Shown here: piece after piece, positions 26,831-32,912 of the stretch
Layout of the letters: the number at the start of each line of letters is the position of its first letter
Position numbering within the stretch: the stretch's first letter is position 1
NCBI GenBank assembly: GCA_002729215.1
Contig: PBTV01000018.1
Coordinates: 7,430-40,341, forward strand
Length of the DNA stretch: 32,912 nt
DNA from: Rubrivirga sp.
GTDB taxonomy: Bacteria; Actinomycetota; Actinomycetes; S36-B12
Reading direction: 5' to 3'
The notes under the pieces: model-generated
Told to the model about the DNA's origin: nothing
Databases searched by the model: none
Seen by the model: the letters and a program-made list of their open reading frames with translations, nothing else
Translations under genes and position numbers: made by a program

Positions 26831-26838
26831 GACGGGCG

Positions 26839-27525
26839 ATGCCTGAAGCCCCCGCCGCAATGGACCCCCACCGGAGCGAACAGCCGGTGGGTAGCGATCC
26901 GACGGGTGAACCGAGCGATCCGAGCGATCCGAGTCGCGAATTGTCGGATGAGGAACTGTCGACACTCTTCGCAACCGACGCCTTGCCCTATCTCGATCAG
27001 TTGTACGGAACTGCTATTCGCATGACGCGCCTCCCTGTTGATGCCGAGGATCTCGTCCAGGAAACGTACGCGAAGGCCTTCGCGGCGTACCGGACGTTCC
27101 AGCAGGGGACCAACCTGAGGGCATGGCTGTTTCGCATCCTGCGAAACACGTTCATCAATGACTACCGCAAGGCTCAACGTCAGCCCCGCTTCCAGCCCAC
27201 CGATGAGCTTGGAGACGCGCAGATGCTGGACATCGAGACACGTTCCGCCGGAGGCAGTCGATCCGCCGAGATAGAGGCGCTGGAGTTGTTGGGTGACGAT
27301 GACGTGTCGGCGGCGTTGGCCGAGATTCCCGAGGAATTTCGAACAGTTGTCGTCCTGGCCGACGTGGAGGGGTTCAGCTACCGGGAAATAGCGGACATCA
27401 TGGATTCACCGGTCGGAACGGTGATGTCGCGCGTCCATCGGGGAAGAAAAGCGTTGCGGGGATTGTTAGATGAGTATGCGAAGAACCAAGGACTCGTCGG
27501 CGCCTGGGGAGGTGAGGAATCATGA
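26839..27525 (+). CDS. sigR: Thiol-oxidative-stress sigma factor SigR/SigH
   Basis: 228 residues, group 4 (ECF) sigma factor. A Pro/Ser/Asp-rich N-terminal extension of about 35 residues is followed by region 2 (about 45-110), with [19 protein letters not shown] and [22 protein letters not shown]. Region 4 follows (about 155-210), with [28 protein letters not shown], the latter a helix-turn-helix. In Streptomyces, SigR directs thioredoxin and mycothiol genes and is released from RsrA by disulfide stress. The stop overlaps the rsrA start (ATGA), a classic sigma/anti-sigma coupling. ATG 26860 is an alternative start. Confidence 0.94.
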   Translation: MPEAPAAMDPHRSEQPVGSDPTGEPSDPSDPSRELSDEELSTLFATDALPYLDQLYGTAIRMTRLPVDAEDLVQETYAKAFAAYRTFQQGTNLRAWLFRILRNTFINDYRKAQRQPRFQPTDELGDAQMLDIETRSAGGSRSAEIEALELLGDDDVSAALAEIPEEFRTVVVLADVEGFSYREIADIMDSPVGTVMSRVHRGRKALRGLLDEYAKNQGLVGAWGGEES

Positions 27526-27803
27526 GTTGCGGACGCCCGCACGAGACCCCCTGCTCGCAGGTGGTGGCTTCTCTGAGTGCCTACATCGACGGTGAAGTGG
27601 GGGCCGAGGAGTATCGCCTGATCGCCGTCCACCTCACCGAATGCCCACCTTGCGAACACCAGCGGCAGGAAGTTCGACGAGTACAAGCCCTCGTGGTTCG
27701 CGCCTCGGCGAGTATTGCGACACCCGAGGGCCTACGTGAACGCATTCGGGTAACGGTTGTTTCCGATACCTCTCATCGGCGTCCCGGCAACGATCAGGAG
27801 TAG
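27522..27803 (+). CDS. rsrA: Redox-sensing zinc anti-sigma factor RsrA
   Basis: 93 residues. The ZAS signature is H37-x3-C41-x2-C44 (HLTECPPC), with an additional Cys11. These are the same numbers as the zinc ligands reported for Streptomyces RsrA (C11, H37, C41, C44), plus Cys3 near the N terminus. Oxidation of the Cys pair releases zinc and frees SigR. The short basic/acidic C-terminal tail is variable. The ATG overlaps the sigR stop, and the protein's sole recognised partner is the adjacent sigma factor. Confidence 0.94.
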   Translation: MSCGRPHETPCSQVVASLSAYIDGEVGAEEYRLIAVHLTECPPCEHQRQEVRRVQALVVRASASIATPEGLRERIRVTVVSDTSHRRPGNDQE

Positions 27804-27845
27804 GCTCCGCACAGCCCAACATTCAGCGGGCGCACATGAGGAGCT

Positions 27846-28061
27846 ATGGCACACACGATCAACGCGGAAATGGTCGCGTCGGTGCACAGCGTCGAGGTCT
27901 CGCCCGGGGACAGCGTGGACGCCGGGGGTCTCCTGGTCGTCCTGGAGTCGATGAAGATGGAGATTCCCGTGCTCGCGGAGCACGCGGGCCTGGTCGAGGA
28001 GATTTTCGTCGAAGTGGGAACGGTCGTCCAAGAGGGCGACGCCCTGGTGTCCTTGCGCTAG
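27846..28061 (+). CDS. Free-standing biotinyl-domain protein (TB7.3-like)
   Basis: 71 residues, entirely a biotin/lipoyl attachment domain. The biotinylation site is K37 in ESMKMEIPV, the canonical MKM motif, with the flanking hairpin VSPGDSVDAGGLLVVLE and the second repeat GTVVQEGDALVSL. It would be biotinylated by BirA and act as a carboxyl carrier, or be an orphan carrier; no carboxylase subunit is in the window. Length and position after sigR-rsrA match mycobacterial TB7.3 (Rv3221c) from memory. GAGGAG lies only two bases before the ATG at 27846. TAGGCT at 27801-27806 could be a promoter with a short leader. Confidence 0.9.
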   Translation: MAHTINAEMVASVHSVEVSPGDSVDAGGLLVVLESMKMEIPVLAEHAGLVEEIFVEVGTVVQEGDALVSLR

Positions 28062-28071
28062 GGGGGCACTG

Positions 28072-28476
28072 ATGACGGTGTTTGTGCCCCCGCAGTCGTG
28101 GATCGGGCGCCGCGGCGAGTTCGACGCGCCGGTGACGGAGGCAGACACCGCCATTGCGGTGGGCAGCGGTGACGTCGCGGTTCTCGCGACACCGCAGTTG
28201 ATCGCTTGGATGGAACGCGCCACGGTCCTAGCCGTCGATGCGGAGATGGCACAGGAGTGCACCAGTGTCGGACTGTCGGTCGAGGTGGCCCATCGGCGGC
28301 CGACTCCCGTCGGAGCGCGCGTGACGACCTGGGCGACGGTCACGAACGTGGACGCAAGGCGCATCACGTTTGAGGTCGGAGCCGATCACGTCGCGCCATC
28401 CGGTGAACGGATACAGGGAATCGGCCGGGGAACAATCGTCCGCGCGATTGTGGAACGCGCCTCCTTCGGTTCTTGA
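28072..28476 (+). CDS. FlK-like hot-dog thioesterase
   Basis: 134 residues. The motif set TPQLIAWMERA, then TSVGLSVEVAHRRPTPVG and RRITFEVGA fits the fluoroacetyl-CoA thioesterase (FlK) family. T40, E48 and H74 keep the exact spacing of the FlK catalytic residues Thr42, Glu50 and His76. Most relatives do not act on fluoroacetyl-CoA, so the physiological acyl-CoA is unknown; housekeeping removal of small or dead-end CoA esters is a reasonable inference. It starts 10 bases after the biotinyl gene and ends seven bases before the convergent TPP-enzyme gene. Confidence 0.82.
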   Translation: MTVFVPPQSWIGRRGEFDAPVTEADTAIAVGSGDVAVLATPQLIAWMERATVLAVDAEMAQECTSVGLSVEVAHRRPTPVGARVTTWATVTNVDARRITFEVGADHVAPSGERIQGIGRGTIVRAIVERASFGS

Positions 28477-28483
28477 CGGTAAG

Positions 28484-30250
28484 TCAGATGCCAGTGGTCG
28501 AGCGCGGGTAGGCGACCTCCGGGTCGGTGAGCACGTTGACCAGGTAGGGACCGTCGTGGGTGCGTGCACGATCGAGTGCGGGGCCGATGTCGGATGCTTC
28601 GGTCACCGTCTCACCAGCACCTCCGAGCGCCGCGACCACGTCGTCGTACCGGACCGGCGGTAGATCGGCCAACACGTCGTAGCCATACAGGAAACGCATG
28701 GGATGACGCTCGAGGCCCCAGCCGGAGTTGTTGCCGACGACCATGGTGACCGGGACGCGGTGCCGCACGAGTGACTCGACGTCCATCAAGGAAAAACCCG
28801 CCGCCCCGTCGCCCATCAGCAGCCACGGATGGGAGTACGGGCGGGCAACGTGCGTTCCCAAGGCGTATCCCGGTCCGGTGCCCAGGCACCCGAAGGGACC
28901 GGGATCGAGCCAGCAGCCGGGTTGCGCCGGTTCGATGAAGCGACCGGCGAAGGAGACGAAGTCGCCACCGTCGCCGATGACGACGTCCGCGTCATCGATT
29001 CTGGAGTGCAACTCCCGGTAAATCCGTGCGGGGTGGATAGGCGCGGCGTCGGAGGTGAGCATGTCGTGGTCGCCTGAGCGTGCTGACTCGGCTGCCTCAG
29101 CCAGGCGTCGACACCACGTGGTGGAGTCTTTCGCGCCCCCGGCGCTCGTCGATTCTGGAGGGGACCACCGGCCGGAGTCCATGCCCGCAGCACGAGCCTG
29201 GGCCAGCAGGTCGTCGAATATCTGACTGAGATCGCCGGCGATCGGCAGTGCGTGCGGTGCGTGCGAGGCGATCTGCGTTGGCGAGTCGATGAGATGGATG
29301 ACCGGTGTGGGTTGGGATGAATCCTTGGAGCCGAACGTGCCGTAGCCGAGGCGGAAGTCCACCGGTGCGCCGGCCACGATCACGACATCGGCATCGGTGA
29401 AGGCCACGGACCGAGCGCGCGTCACCAGGAGTGGGTCCGACGGATGCAAAATCCCTCGTCCCATGCCGTTGGCGATCGTGGGGATCTGCGCGCTGGCGAC
29501 GAACTCCCGTGCGGCCTCGACCGCAGCCCCCGCCCACACGTCGGAGCCAATGACCAGGAGTGGTCGGCAGGCGCCGGCGAGGATGCTGGCCGCGCCATCG
29601 AGGTCGCCGACAATCTCCTGGTCGGCGCCCCCCGAGGCGCCGGTGTCCGGTGGCGTCGACGATGTCGTGGGAGTGAAGAAGACGTCCATTGGAATATCGA
29701 CAAAAGTAGGACCGCGGTGCGGTGTGCGAGCGGTGCCAAAAGCCGCATCGATGGTGGCGCCGATCTCGGACGCATCGTGGACGGTCGTCGCTGATTTCGT
29801 CACCGGGGCAACCAAGGGGACGTGGTCGAGTTCCTGCAGAGCGCCCGATCCCCAGCGGTAATCGGGGGCCCGACCCCCGACCAGGACCAAGGGGCTGCCG
29901 TTCATCCACGCACCCGTAACTGCACTCAGTGCGTTGGTGACTCCTGGCCCTGCGGTGACGGCGGCAAACCCGGGGATCCGGCTGAGTTTCCCGACAGCTT
30001 CCGCAGCAAAGACGGCGGTTTGCTCATGTCGAACATCCAACAGAGGCAGACGGCCCCCGCGTTCGGCCGATTGCGTCGAATCTGCCGACCGCACCGCGTC
30101 AGCACCGCCCACGGCCGCGTCGAACAGCGGAAAAATATGGGCCCCGGACAACGTGAAGAGCGCCTGCGCCCCGCACTCGATGGCCGCGTCGACCGCATGG
30201 TGCCCGCCATGCACGGGTTCTCTGGCAGCGTGCTCACCCGAATCGCTCAT
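28484..30250 (-). CDS. TPP-dependent acetolactate synthase-like enzyme
   Basis: 588 residues with the three domains of the pyruvate-oxidase/AHAS superfamily. The Pyr domain has [12 protein letters not shown], the catalytic Glu76 in [27 protein letters not shown] and [11 protein letters not shown]. The central domain (about 210-340) and the PP domain follow, the latter with the TPP motif [11 protein letters not shown] from residue 480 ending VGNNSGW. From memory this is the IlvG-type (Rv1820-like) branch, for which genuine acetolactate synthase activity is not assured; a 2-hydroxyacyl-CoA lyase type reaction is another possibility. Residues 50-66 look like an insertion. It is divergent from pdtaS and has a leaderless -10. 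Confidence 0.85.
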   Translation of the reverse strand: MSDSGEHAAREPVHGGHHAVDAAIECGAQALFTLSGAHIFPLFDAAVGGADAVRSADSTQSAERGGRLPLLDVRHEQTAVFAAEAVGKLSRIPGFAAVTAGPGVTNALSAVTGAWMNGSPLVLVGGRAPDYRWGSGALQELDHVPLVAPVTKSATTVHDASEIGATIDAAFGTARTPHRGPTFVDIPMDVFFTPTTSSTPPDTGASGGADQEIVGDLDGAASILAGACRPLLVIGSDVWAGAAVEAAREFVASAQIPTIANGMGRGILHPSDPLLVTRARSVAFTDADVVIVAGAPVDFRLGYGTFGSKDSSQPTPVIHLIDSPTQIASHAPHALPIAGDLSQIFDDLLAQARAAGMDSGRWSPPESTSAGGAKDSTTWCRRLAEAAESARSGDHDMLTSDAAPIHPARIYRELHSRIDDADVVIGDGGDFVSFAGRFIEPAQPGCWLDPGPFGCLGTGPGYALGTHVARPYSHPWLLMGDGAAGFSLMDVESLVRHRVPVTMVVGNNSGWGLERHPMRFLYGYDVLADLPPVRYDDVVAALGGAGETVTEASDIGPALDRARTHDGPYLVNVLTDPEVAYPRSTTGI

Positions 30251-30256
30251 CGCCCC

Positions 30257-30262
30257 ACGCTA
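30257..30262 (-). promoter_or_regulatory. Leaderless -10 of the TPP-enzyme gene
   Basis: TAGCGT on the minus strand is followed by GGGGCG and the ATG at 30250, a 6-nt gap. Its TA is shared with the -10 of pdtaS on the opposite strand. Confidence 0.55.
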
Positions 30263-30266
30263 CGTT
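30261..30266 (+). promoter_or_regulatory. Leaderless -10 of pdtaS
   Basis: TACGTT is followed by seven bases and the GTG at 30274. It overlaps the opposing -10 by two bases, so the two promoters cannot both be fully occupied at once. Confidence 0.55.
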
Positions 30267-30273
30267 GTTCTCC

Positions 30274-31773
30274 GTGCCGATACCCGCGCGTTTGGTCAAT
30301 GAGCGCACGGACCTGTCGTCCGCCGACCTTGAGCACCTGACGGCCATCGTTGAGGACTGGTCGCTGCTGGCAGACCTCTCCCTCTCGGATCTCATCTTGT
30401 GGCTGCCGACGTGGAATGACGCAGGAGCCCTCGCGGTGGCTCATGTTCGGCCGACGACGGCTCCGACGAGCACACCCGAGGATGTCATCGGGACGTTTTC
30501 TCCCCGTGGTCGTCTCTCTGCCCTGGATCAAGCCCTGACGTTCGGTCGAAGTGTGACGATGCGCGACGCCACGAATCCGTTGGTTCCCACGGCTGTCGAG
30601 GCGTATCCCATTCACCGTCCGGTGCGAGCCGCCCGGTCTACCGACAGTGAAGGGGAGTTGGGGCGAGACCGCGATGTCATCGGGGTCGTGGTCCGTCGAG
30701 CCTCGTCGGCCCCTCGGGTGGCGGGGCAGTTGGAGGAGTTCTACCTGTCCACCGCGGACATCTTGTTCGCCATGTTGATCTCCGGCCAGTTCCCGGTGCC
30801 GGAAACGGTGACCGGAGCCAGCGGTCGCCCGCGCATCGGAGACGGTGTGGTGCGGCTCGACTCATCGGGGACGGTGGCCTACGCCAGTCCTAACGCGGTG
30901 AGTGCTCTTCGACGCCTGGGCCTGGCGACGGACCTTGTTGGCGCTGACTTCTCCGGCATCGTGACCCGGCTGCTGCAACGTCACGGAACCGTGGACGCGG
31001 CGATCGCTGATCTGGCGCGGGGTCGAGTTGCCGGGCGTGCAGACATCGAGGGTTCGAATGCGACGGTTCTCGTGCGTTCGATACCTCTGCGAAGTTCGGG
31101 CCCGATCGACGGTGCCGTGTTGCTGTTGAGGGATACGACGGATATTCGTCGACGTGAACGGGCTCTGCTATCCAAGGACGCCACCATCCGCGAGATCCAT
31201 CATCGGGTGAAGAACAACCTTCAGACGGTGGCGGCTCTCTTGCGGCTTCAAGGCAGACGCTCGTCCGATGAGGCGATCTCCGCTGCGCTGGGTGACGCGC
31301 AGGTGCGCGTAGCGGCGATCGCGGTGGTGCACGAGGCACTGTCTGCTGATTCCAGCAATGAGGCTGACCTCGGTGAATCTGTGGAGTTCGACCGCATCGT
31401 GCGGGCGCTGTTCTCCATCGTTGTCGATGATCCCCAGTCCCCGCTGACGCTGGAGTTGTCCGGGGAGGCGGGACGGTTGTCGGCGGAGCGAGCCACGCCG
31501 TTGGCGATGTGTGTTTCAGAGTTGGTGCACAACGCTGTTCAACACGCTCAGGGCACGTTCGTCACGGTGGAAGCCGTCCGTGCGCCGGACTCCTTGACGA
31601 TCGCCGTTGTCGATGATGGCGTCGGCGTGGATCCTGATGAGTTAGATGCGGCCGGTCTCGGACTCAACATCGTGCAATCGTTGGCGACAACAGAGCTCGG
31701 CGGCACATTCGAATTTGCCGATCAGGAATACGGAACGCGGGCCGTTGTGTATGTACCGCTGGCCGGGGGTTAA
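30274..31773 (+). CDS. pdtaS: PdtaS-type sensor histidine kinase
   Basis: 499 residues, cytoplasmic, no membrane segments. N-terminal GAF-like region (about 20-180) and PAS-like region (about 190-290, from [19 protein letters not shown] to [16 protein letters not shown]) precede the HisKA_2 dimerisation motif [20 protein letters not shown], with phosphoacceptor His309 or 310, probably 310. The HATPase domain has the N-box [10 protein letters not shown] (Asn420), DDGVGVDP and [11 protein letters not shown]. In mycobacteria PdtaS phosphorylates PdtaR, an RNA-binding antiterminator regulator; PdtaR is not in the window. Length matches Rv3220c (501). The stop TAA lies inside a tRNA 3' fragment, so the last few residues may be altered. 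GTG 30274 is preferred to TTG 30265. Confidence 0.93.
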   Translation: MPIPARLVNERTDLSSADLEHLTAIVEDWSLLADLSLSDLILWLPTWNDAGALAVAHVRPTTAPTSTPEDVIGTFSPRGRLSALDQALTFGRSVTMRDATNPLVPTAVEAYPIHRPVRAARSTDSEGELGRDRDVIGVVVRRASSAPRVAGQLEEFYLSTADILFAMLISGQFPVPETVTGASGRPRIGDGVVRLDSSGTVAYASPNAVSALRRLGLATDLVGADFSGIVTRLLQRHGTVDAAIADLARGRVAGRADIEGSNATVLVRSIPLRSSGPIDGAVLLLRDTTDIRRRERALLSKDATIREIHHRVKNNLQTVAALLRLQGRRSSDEAISAALGDAQVRVAAIAVVHEALSADSSNEADLGESVEFDRIVRALFSIVVDDPQSPLTLELSGEAGRLSAERATPLAMCVSELVHNAVQHAQGTFVTVEAVRAPDSLTIAVVDDGVGVDPDELDAAGLGLNIVQSLATTELGGTFEFADQEYGTRAVVYVPLAGG

Positions 31774-31807
31774 GGGGTCGCAGGTTCAAATCCTGTCAGC
31801 CCGACCA
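31763..31807 (+). repeat. tRNA 3' half (probable tRNA-Pro), candidate attachment site
   Basis: The T-arm is intact: GCAGG (31780-31784), loop TTCAAAT, CCTGT (31792-31796). Acceptor 3' strand CAGCCCG, discriminator A and encoded CCA (31805-31807) follow. The matching 5' acceptor CGGGCTG is nowhere upstream; pdtaS coding sequence is there instead. The C1-G72 pair, A73 and a GGGGG anticodon-loop-like stretch point to tRNA-Pro(GGG). The variable region GGGTC and the stem remnant TTAAG are present, but the 5' stem is not. A tRNA 3' half in this state is the usual trace of tyrosine-integrase recombination. Confidence 0.75.
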
Positions 31808-31864
31808 CGAAATCCCTCCTGGATTCAGCACATCCACCAAAAGGTGAGTGCGCTGGAAACAGGC

Positions 31865-31887
31865 CATCCCATATTGCATCCCATATT
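31865..31887. repeat. Tandem 11-bp direct repeats, integrase arm-site-like
   Basis: CATCCCATATT occurs at 31865-31875 and 31877-31887, with a 12-base period. It lies about 60 bases beyond the tRNA half-site. Short tandem repeats in this position are typical of arm-type binding sites for tyrosine integrases. No integrase gene is visible inside the window. Confidence 0.5.
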
Positions 31888-31989
31888 CGCTCCGAAAAAC
31901 CACCCCCCACCCGGCTGTCTACGAGAGCAAGACCCACGGGCTGCTCTTCCCCTGACTGGCACACTAGGCAGGTGCAGGAGATGGAGGAC

Positions 31990-32145
31990 ATGCAAGTCAA
32001 GAGGGCTGTCAAGGAGCAGAAGAGAGCAAAAAGCGAGAAGAAGAGAAAACTGACTCGTCCCGTCACCAGCCTCACGCAGGACGGCGAGGACGGTATGAGA
32101 CCCGATGTCTCCAACCCAGCGGAGTACGAAGACGAAGGGTCATGA
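31990..32145 (+). CDS. Small highly charged protein, hypothetical
   Basis: 51 residues from ATG 31990, with AGGAG at 31976-31980; ATG 31981 and GTG 31972 are in the same frame. The N-terminal half is very basic (KRAVKEQKRAKSEKKRKL), the C-terminal half acidic. No family recognised. It is in the compositionally different segment beyond the tRNA half-site. Small charged proteins are frequent at element edges, but chance cannot be excluded. Confidence 0.3.
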   Translation: MQVKRAVKEQKRAKSEKKRKLTRPVTSLTQDGEDGMRPDVSNPAEYEDEGS

Positions 32146-32618
32146 CCGTCTTCCCGTAAGCATGATGACAGCCCCCACCCGGCGATTGCTCAACGTGATT
32201 TCCCCATAAATGAGCAAGTGCAATAAAGGACGCCTCACACCGTGTTCATAGATGAGGCCTGGCGAGACCCCCCACCATGACCCCCACCTAGGGGGTAGCC
32301 ATGGCACGCGGCTGAGCCAGCACCATCACAGTCGTCATCACGACGAACATCAACAACCCAAGAAACAGAAGGGCCCGCCCCCCGAGGCTGTGGGTGACGG
32401 GCTCCCGCAAACCAGACAATAAACACACACCAACAACAAAACAAACGACACAACACTCGTAGTAAAAACGAACTACGCGAACAACCACCACCACCCACCA
32501 ACAAACACAAAAAGGGACAAACCTTTTTTTGAAAGGGAACCACCACTCCCGCCGCCCCTGTTGATAAAAATCCCCTGAGAAATGAAACATCCAGGGTTAT
32601 TTGGGTTTGGAAAGAAAA
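32146..32618. other. 473-base segment without supported gene; hairpins and A/C-rich tract
   Basis: No frame here is convincing. It holds inverted repeats TTGCTCA/TGAGCAA (32186-32192, 32211-32217), GCCTCA/TGAGGC (32232-32237, 32253-32258), ACCCCC/GGGGGT (32280-32285, 32291-32296) and CGTAGT/ACTACG (32458-32463, 32472-32477). From 32401 to 32520 the plus strand has 42 C but only 12 G, with A making up most of the rest. Minus-strand frames look hydrophobic only because that strand is G/T-rich. Confidence 0.5.
32509..32530 (+). terminator. A-tract/T-tract hairpin, terminator-like
   Basis: AAAAAGG (32509-32515) can pair with CCTTTTT (32522-32528) around a 6-base loop, followed by two more T. The stem is A/T-rich and weak, and both strands would end in a U-run, so it could act in both directions. 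It is unlike the terminators elsewhere in the window. Confidence 0.35.
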
Positions 32619-32897
32619 ATGTCGAGGAATCTTGACGGTTATAGGTGCAGAGAGAAAGTCCTCGTCGCAATCACTGCTGATGCGGAGGCAGAGCCTCAAG
32701 AGTTACAGGCTTCGGGCCCAAGTGTGGAGCAACCGCTTGAAATGGACGGAAGGTTCAGCCGACACTATCCGGACTTCCATCAGGAAGTAGACGACCTGTT
32801 TCTGGCCGCAGTTTCTTCACCACGGGATTACAGGTTTTTCGTCGATGAAGAGTGTGGGTTGGGTGATGAGGCTGGTGGGTGGTTCTTGCCCGGGTAG
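32619..32897 (+). CDS. Hypothetical acidic protein of the right-end element
   Basis: 92 residues from ATG 32619, preceded by GGAAAG at 4-5 bases; an in-frame TTG lies at 32601. The composition is acidic with several aromatic residues (RHYPDFHQEVDDLF, DYRFFVDEECG). No family recognised. Codon use includes many A/T-ending and AGG/AGA codons, unlike the genes left of 31770, which suggests foreign origin. It could be a chance frame. Confidence 0.35.
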   Translation: MSRNLDGYRCREKVLVAITADAEAEPQELQASGPSVEQPLEMDGRFSRHYPDFHQEVDDLFLAAVSSPRDYRFFVDEECGLGDEAGGWFLPG

Positions 32898-32912
32898 TGG
32901 CGTGGCGGTGAA

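Noticed and set aside
26600-26839. SigR-type autoregulatory promoter (GGAAT/C with GTT)
   Set aside because: GGAAC at about 26630 is not followed by GTT at 18-19 bases; no other candidate was seen.
31763-31807. A complete tRNA gene at the end of pdtaS
   Set aside because: The 5' acceptor strand, D-arm and 5' anticodon stem are missing, and the upstream bases are in-frame pdtaS codons.
31770-32114. Minus-strand frame of 114 residues ending in [10 protein letters not shown]
   Set aside because: The end is the reverse-strand reading of the tRNA 3' half, a well-known spurious protein tail. The remainder has no recognisable domain.
32235-32699. Minus-strand frames of 154 and 100 residues that look like membrane proteins
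   Set aside because: They cover the tract where the minus strand is G/T-rich, which automatically yields Val, Phe, Cys, Trp and Gly. No SD or family pattern; two overlapping frames look equally hydrophobic.

Overview
The window is a contiguous piece of a GC-rich actinobacterial (Actinomycetota) chromosome. The evidence is an actinobacterial F1Fo-ATP synthase operon with an unfused delta subunit, a MurA with Asp in place of the catalytic Cys, the mismatch endonuclease NucS instead of MutS/MutL, a SigR/RsrA pair, a PdtaS-type kinase, and many genes whose start codon lies 6-8 nt after a TANNNT -10 hexamer (leaderless transcription). I cannot assign it below class level.

Layout. 1-7843: ATP synthase operon, atpI (5' end cut by the window edge)-atpZ-atpB-E-F-H-A-G-D-C. 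7891-9811: divergent pduO (cobalamin adenosyltransferase) and murA. 9866-17279: DUF2007-like membrane protein, ethylmalonyl-CoA mutase (meaA/ecm), a lipoprotein, nucS, a tandem 3-hydroxyacyl-CoA dehydrogenase, a small zinc-ribbon-like protein and two alpha/beta hydrolases. 17276-22629, minus strand: PQQ-type sugar dehydrogenase, OafA-type acyltransferase with an SGNH domain, crotonyl-CoA carboxylase/reductase (ccr), a small membrane protein and a methylmalonyl/ethylmalonyl-CoA epimerase. 22715-28476, plus strand: acetyl-CoA acetyltransferase, meaB, a thioredoxin-TPR protein, an SRAP protein, sigR-rsrA, a free biotinyl-domain protein and an FlK-like thioesterase. 28484-31773: a divergent TPP-dependent acetolactate-synthase-like enzyme and pdtaS. 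31763-32912: the 3' half of a tRNA (probably tRNA-Pro) fused to the end of pdtaS, followed by about 1.1 kb of different composition that looks like the edge of an integrated element (or an assembly junction).

How the genes work together. Thiolase, the tandem hydroxyacyl-CoA dehydrogenase, Ccr, the epimerase, the B12-dependent mutase, its chaperone MeaB and the adenosyltransferase that makes its cofactor supply much of the first half of the ethylmalonyl-CoA pathway (acetyl-CoA to methylsuccinyl-CoA). They are spread among housekeeping genes rather than packed in one operon. The 26-31 kb part is a thiol-stress and signalling block (SRAP, SigR/RsrA, biotinyl protein, PdtaS). From memory, gene order resembles two separate Mycobacterium tuberculosis blocks, Rv1303-Rv1324 and Rv3226c-Rv3220c.

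The least ordinary parts are the tRNA half-site and the compositionally odd right end, the recurrent leaderless promoters including an overlapping divergent pair at 30257-30266, and a dehydrogenase whose two halves appear to have different nicotinamide cofactor preferences. I did not find a clear new defence system or other undescribed multi-gene machine.
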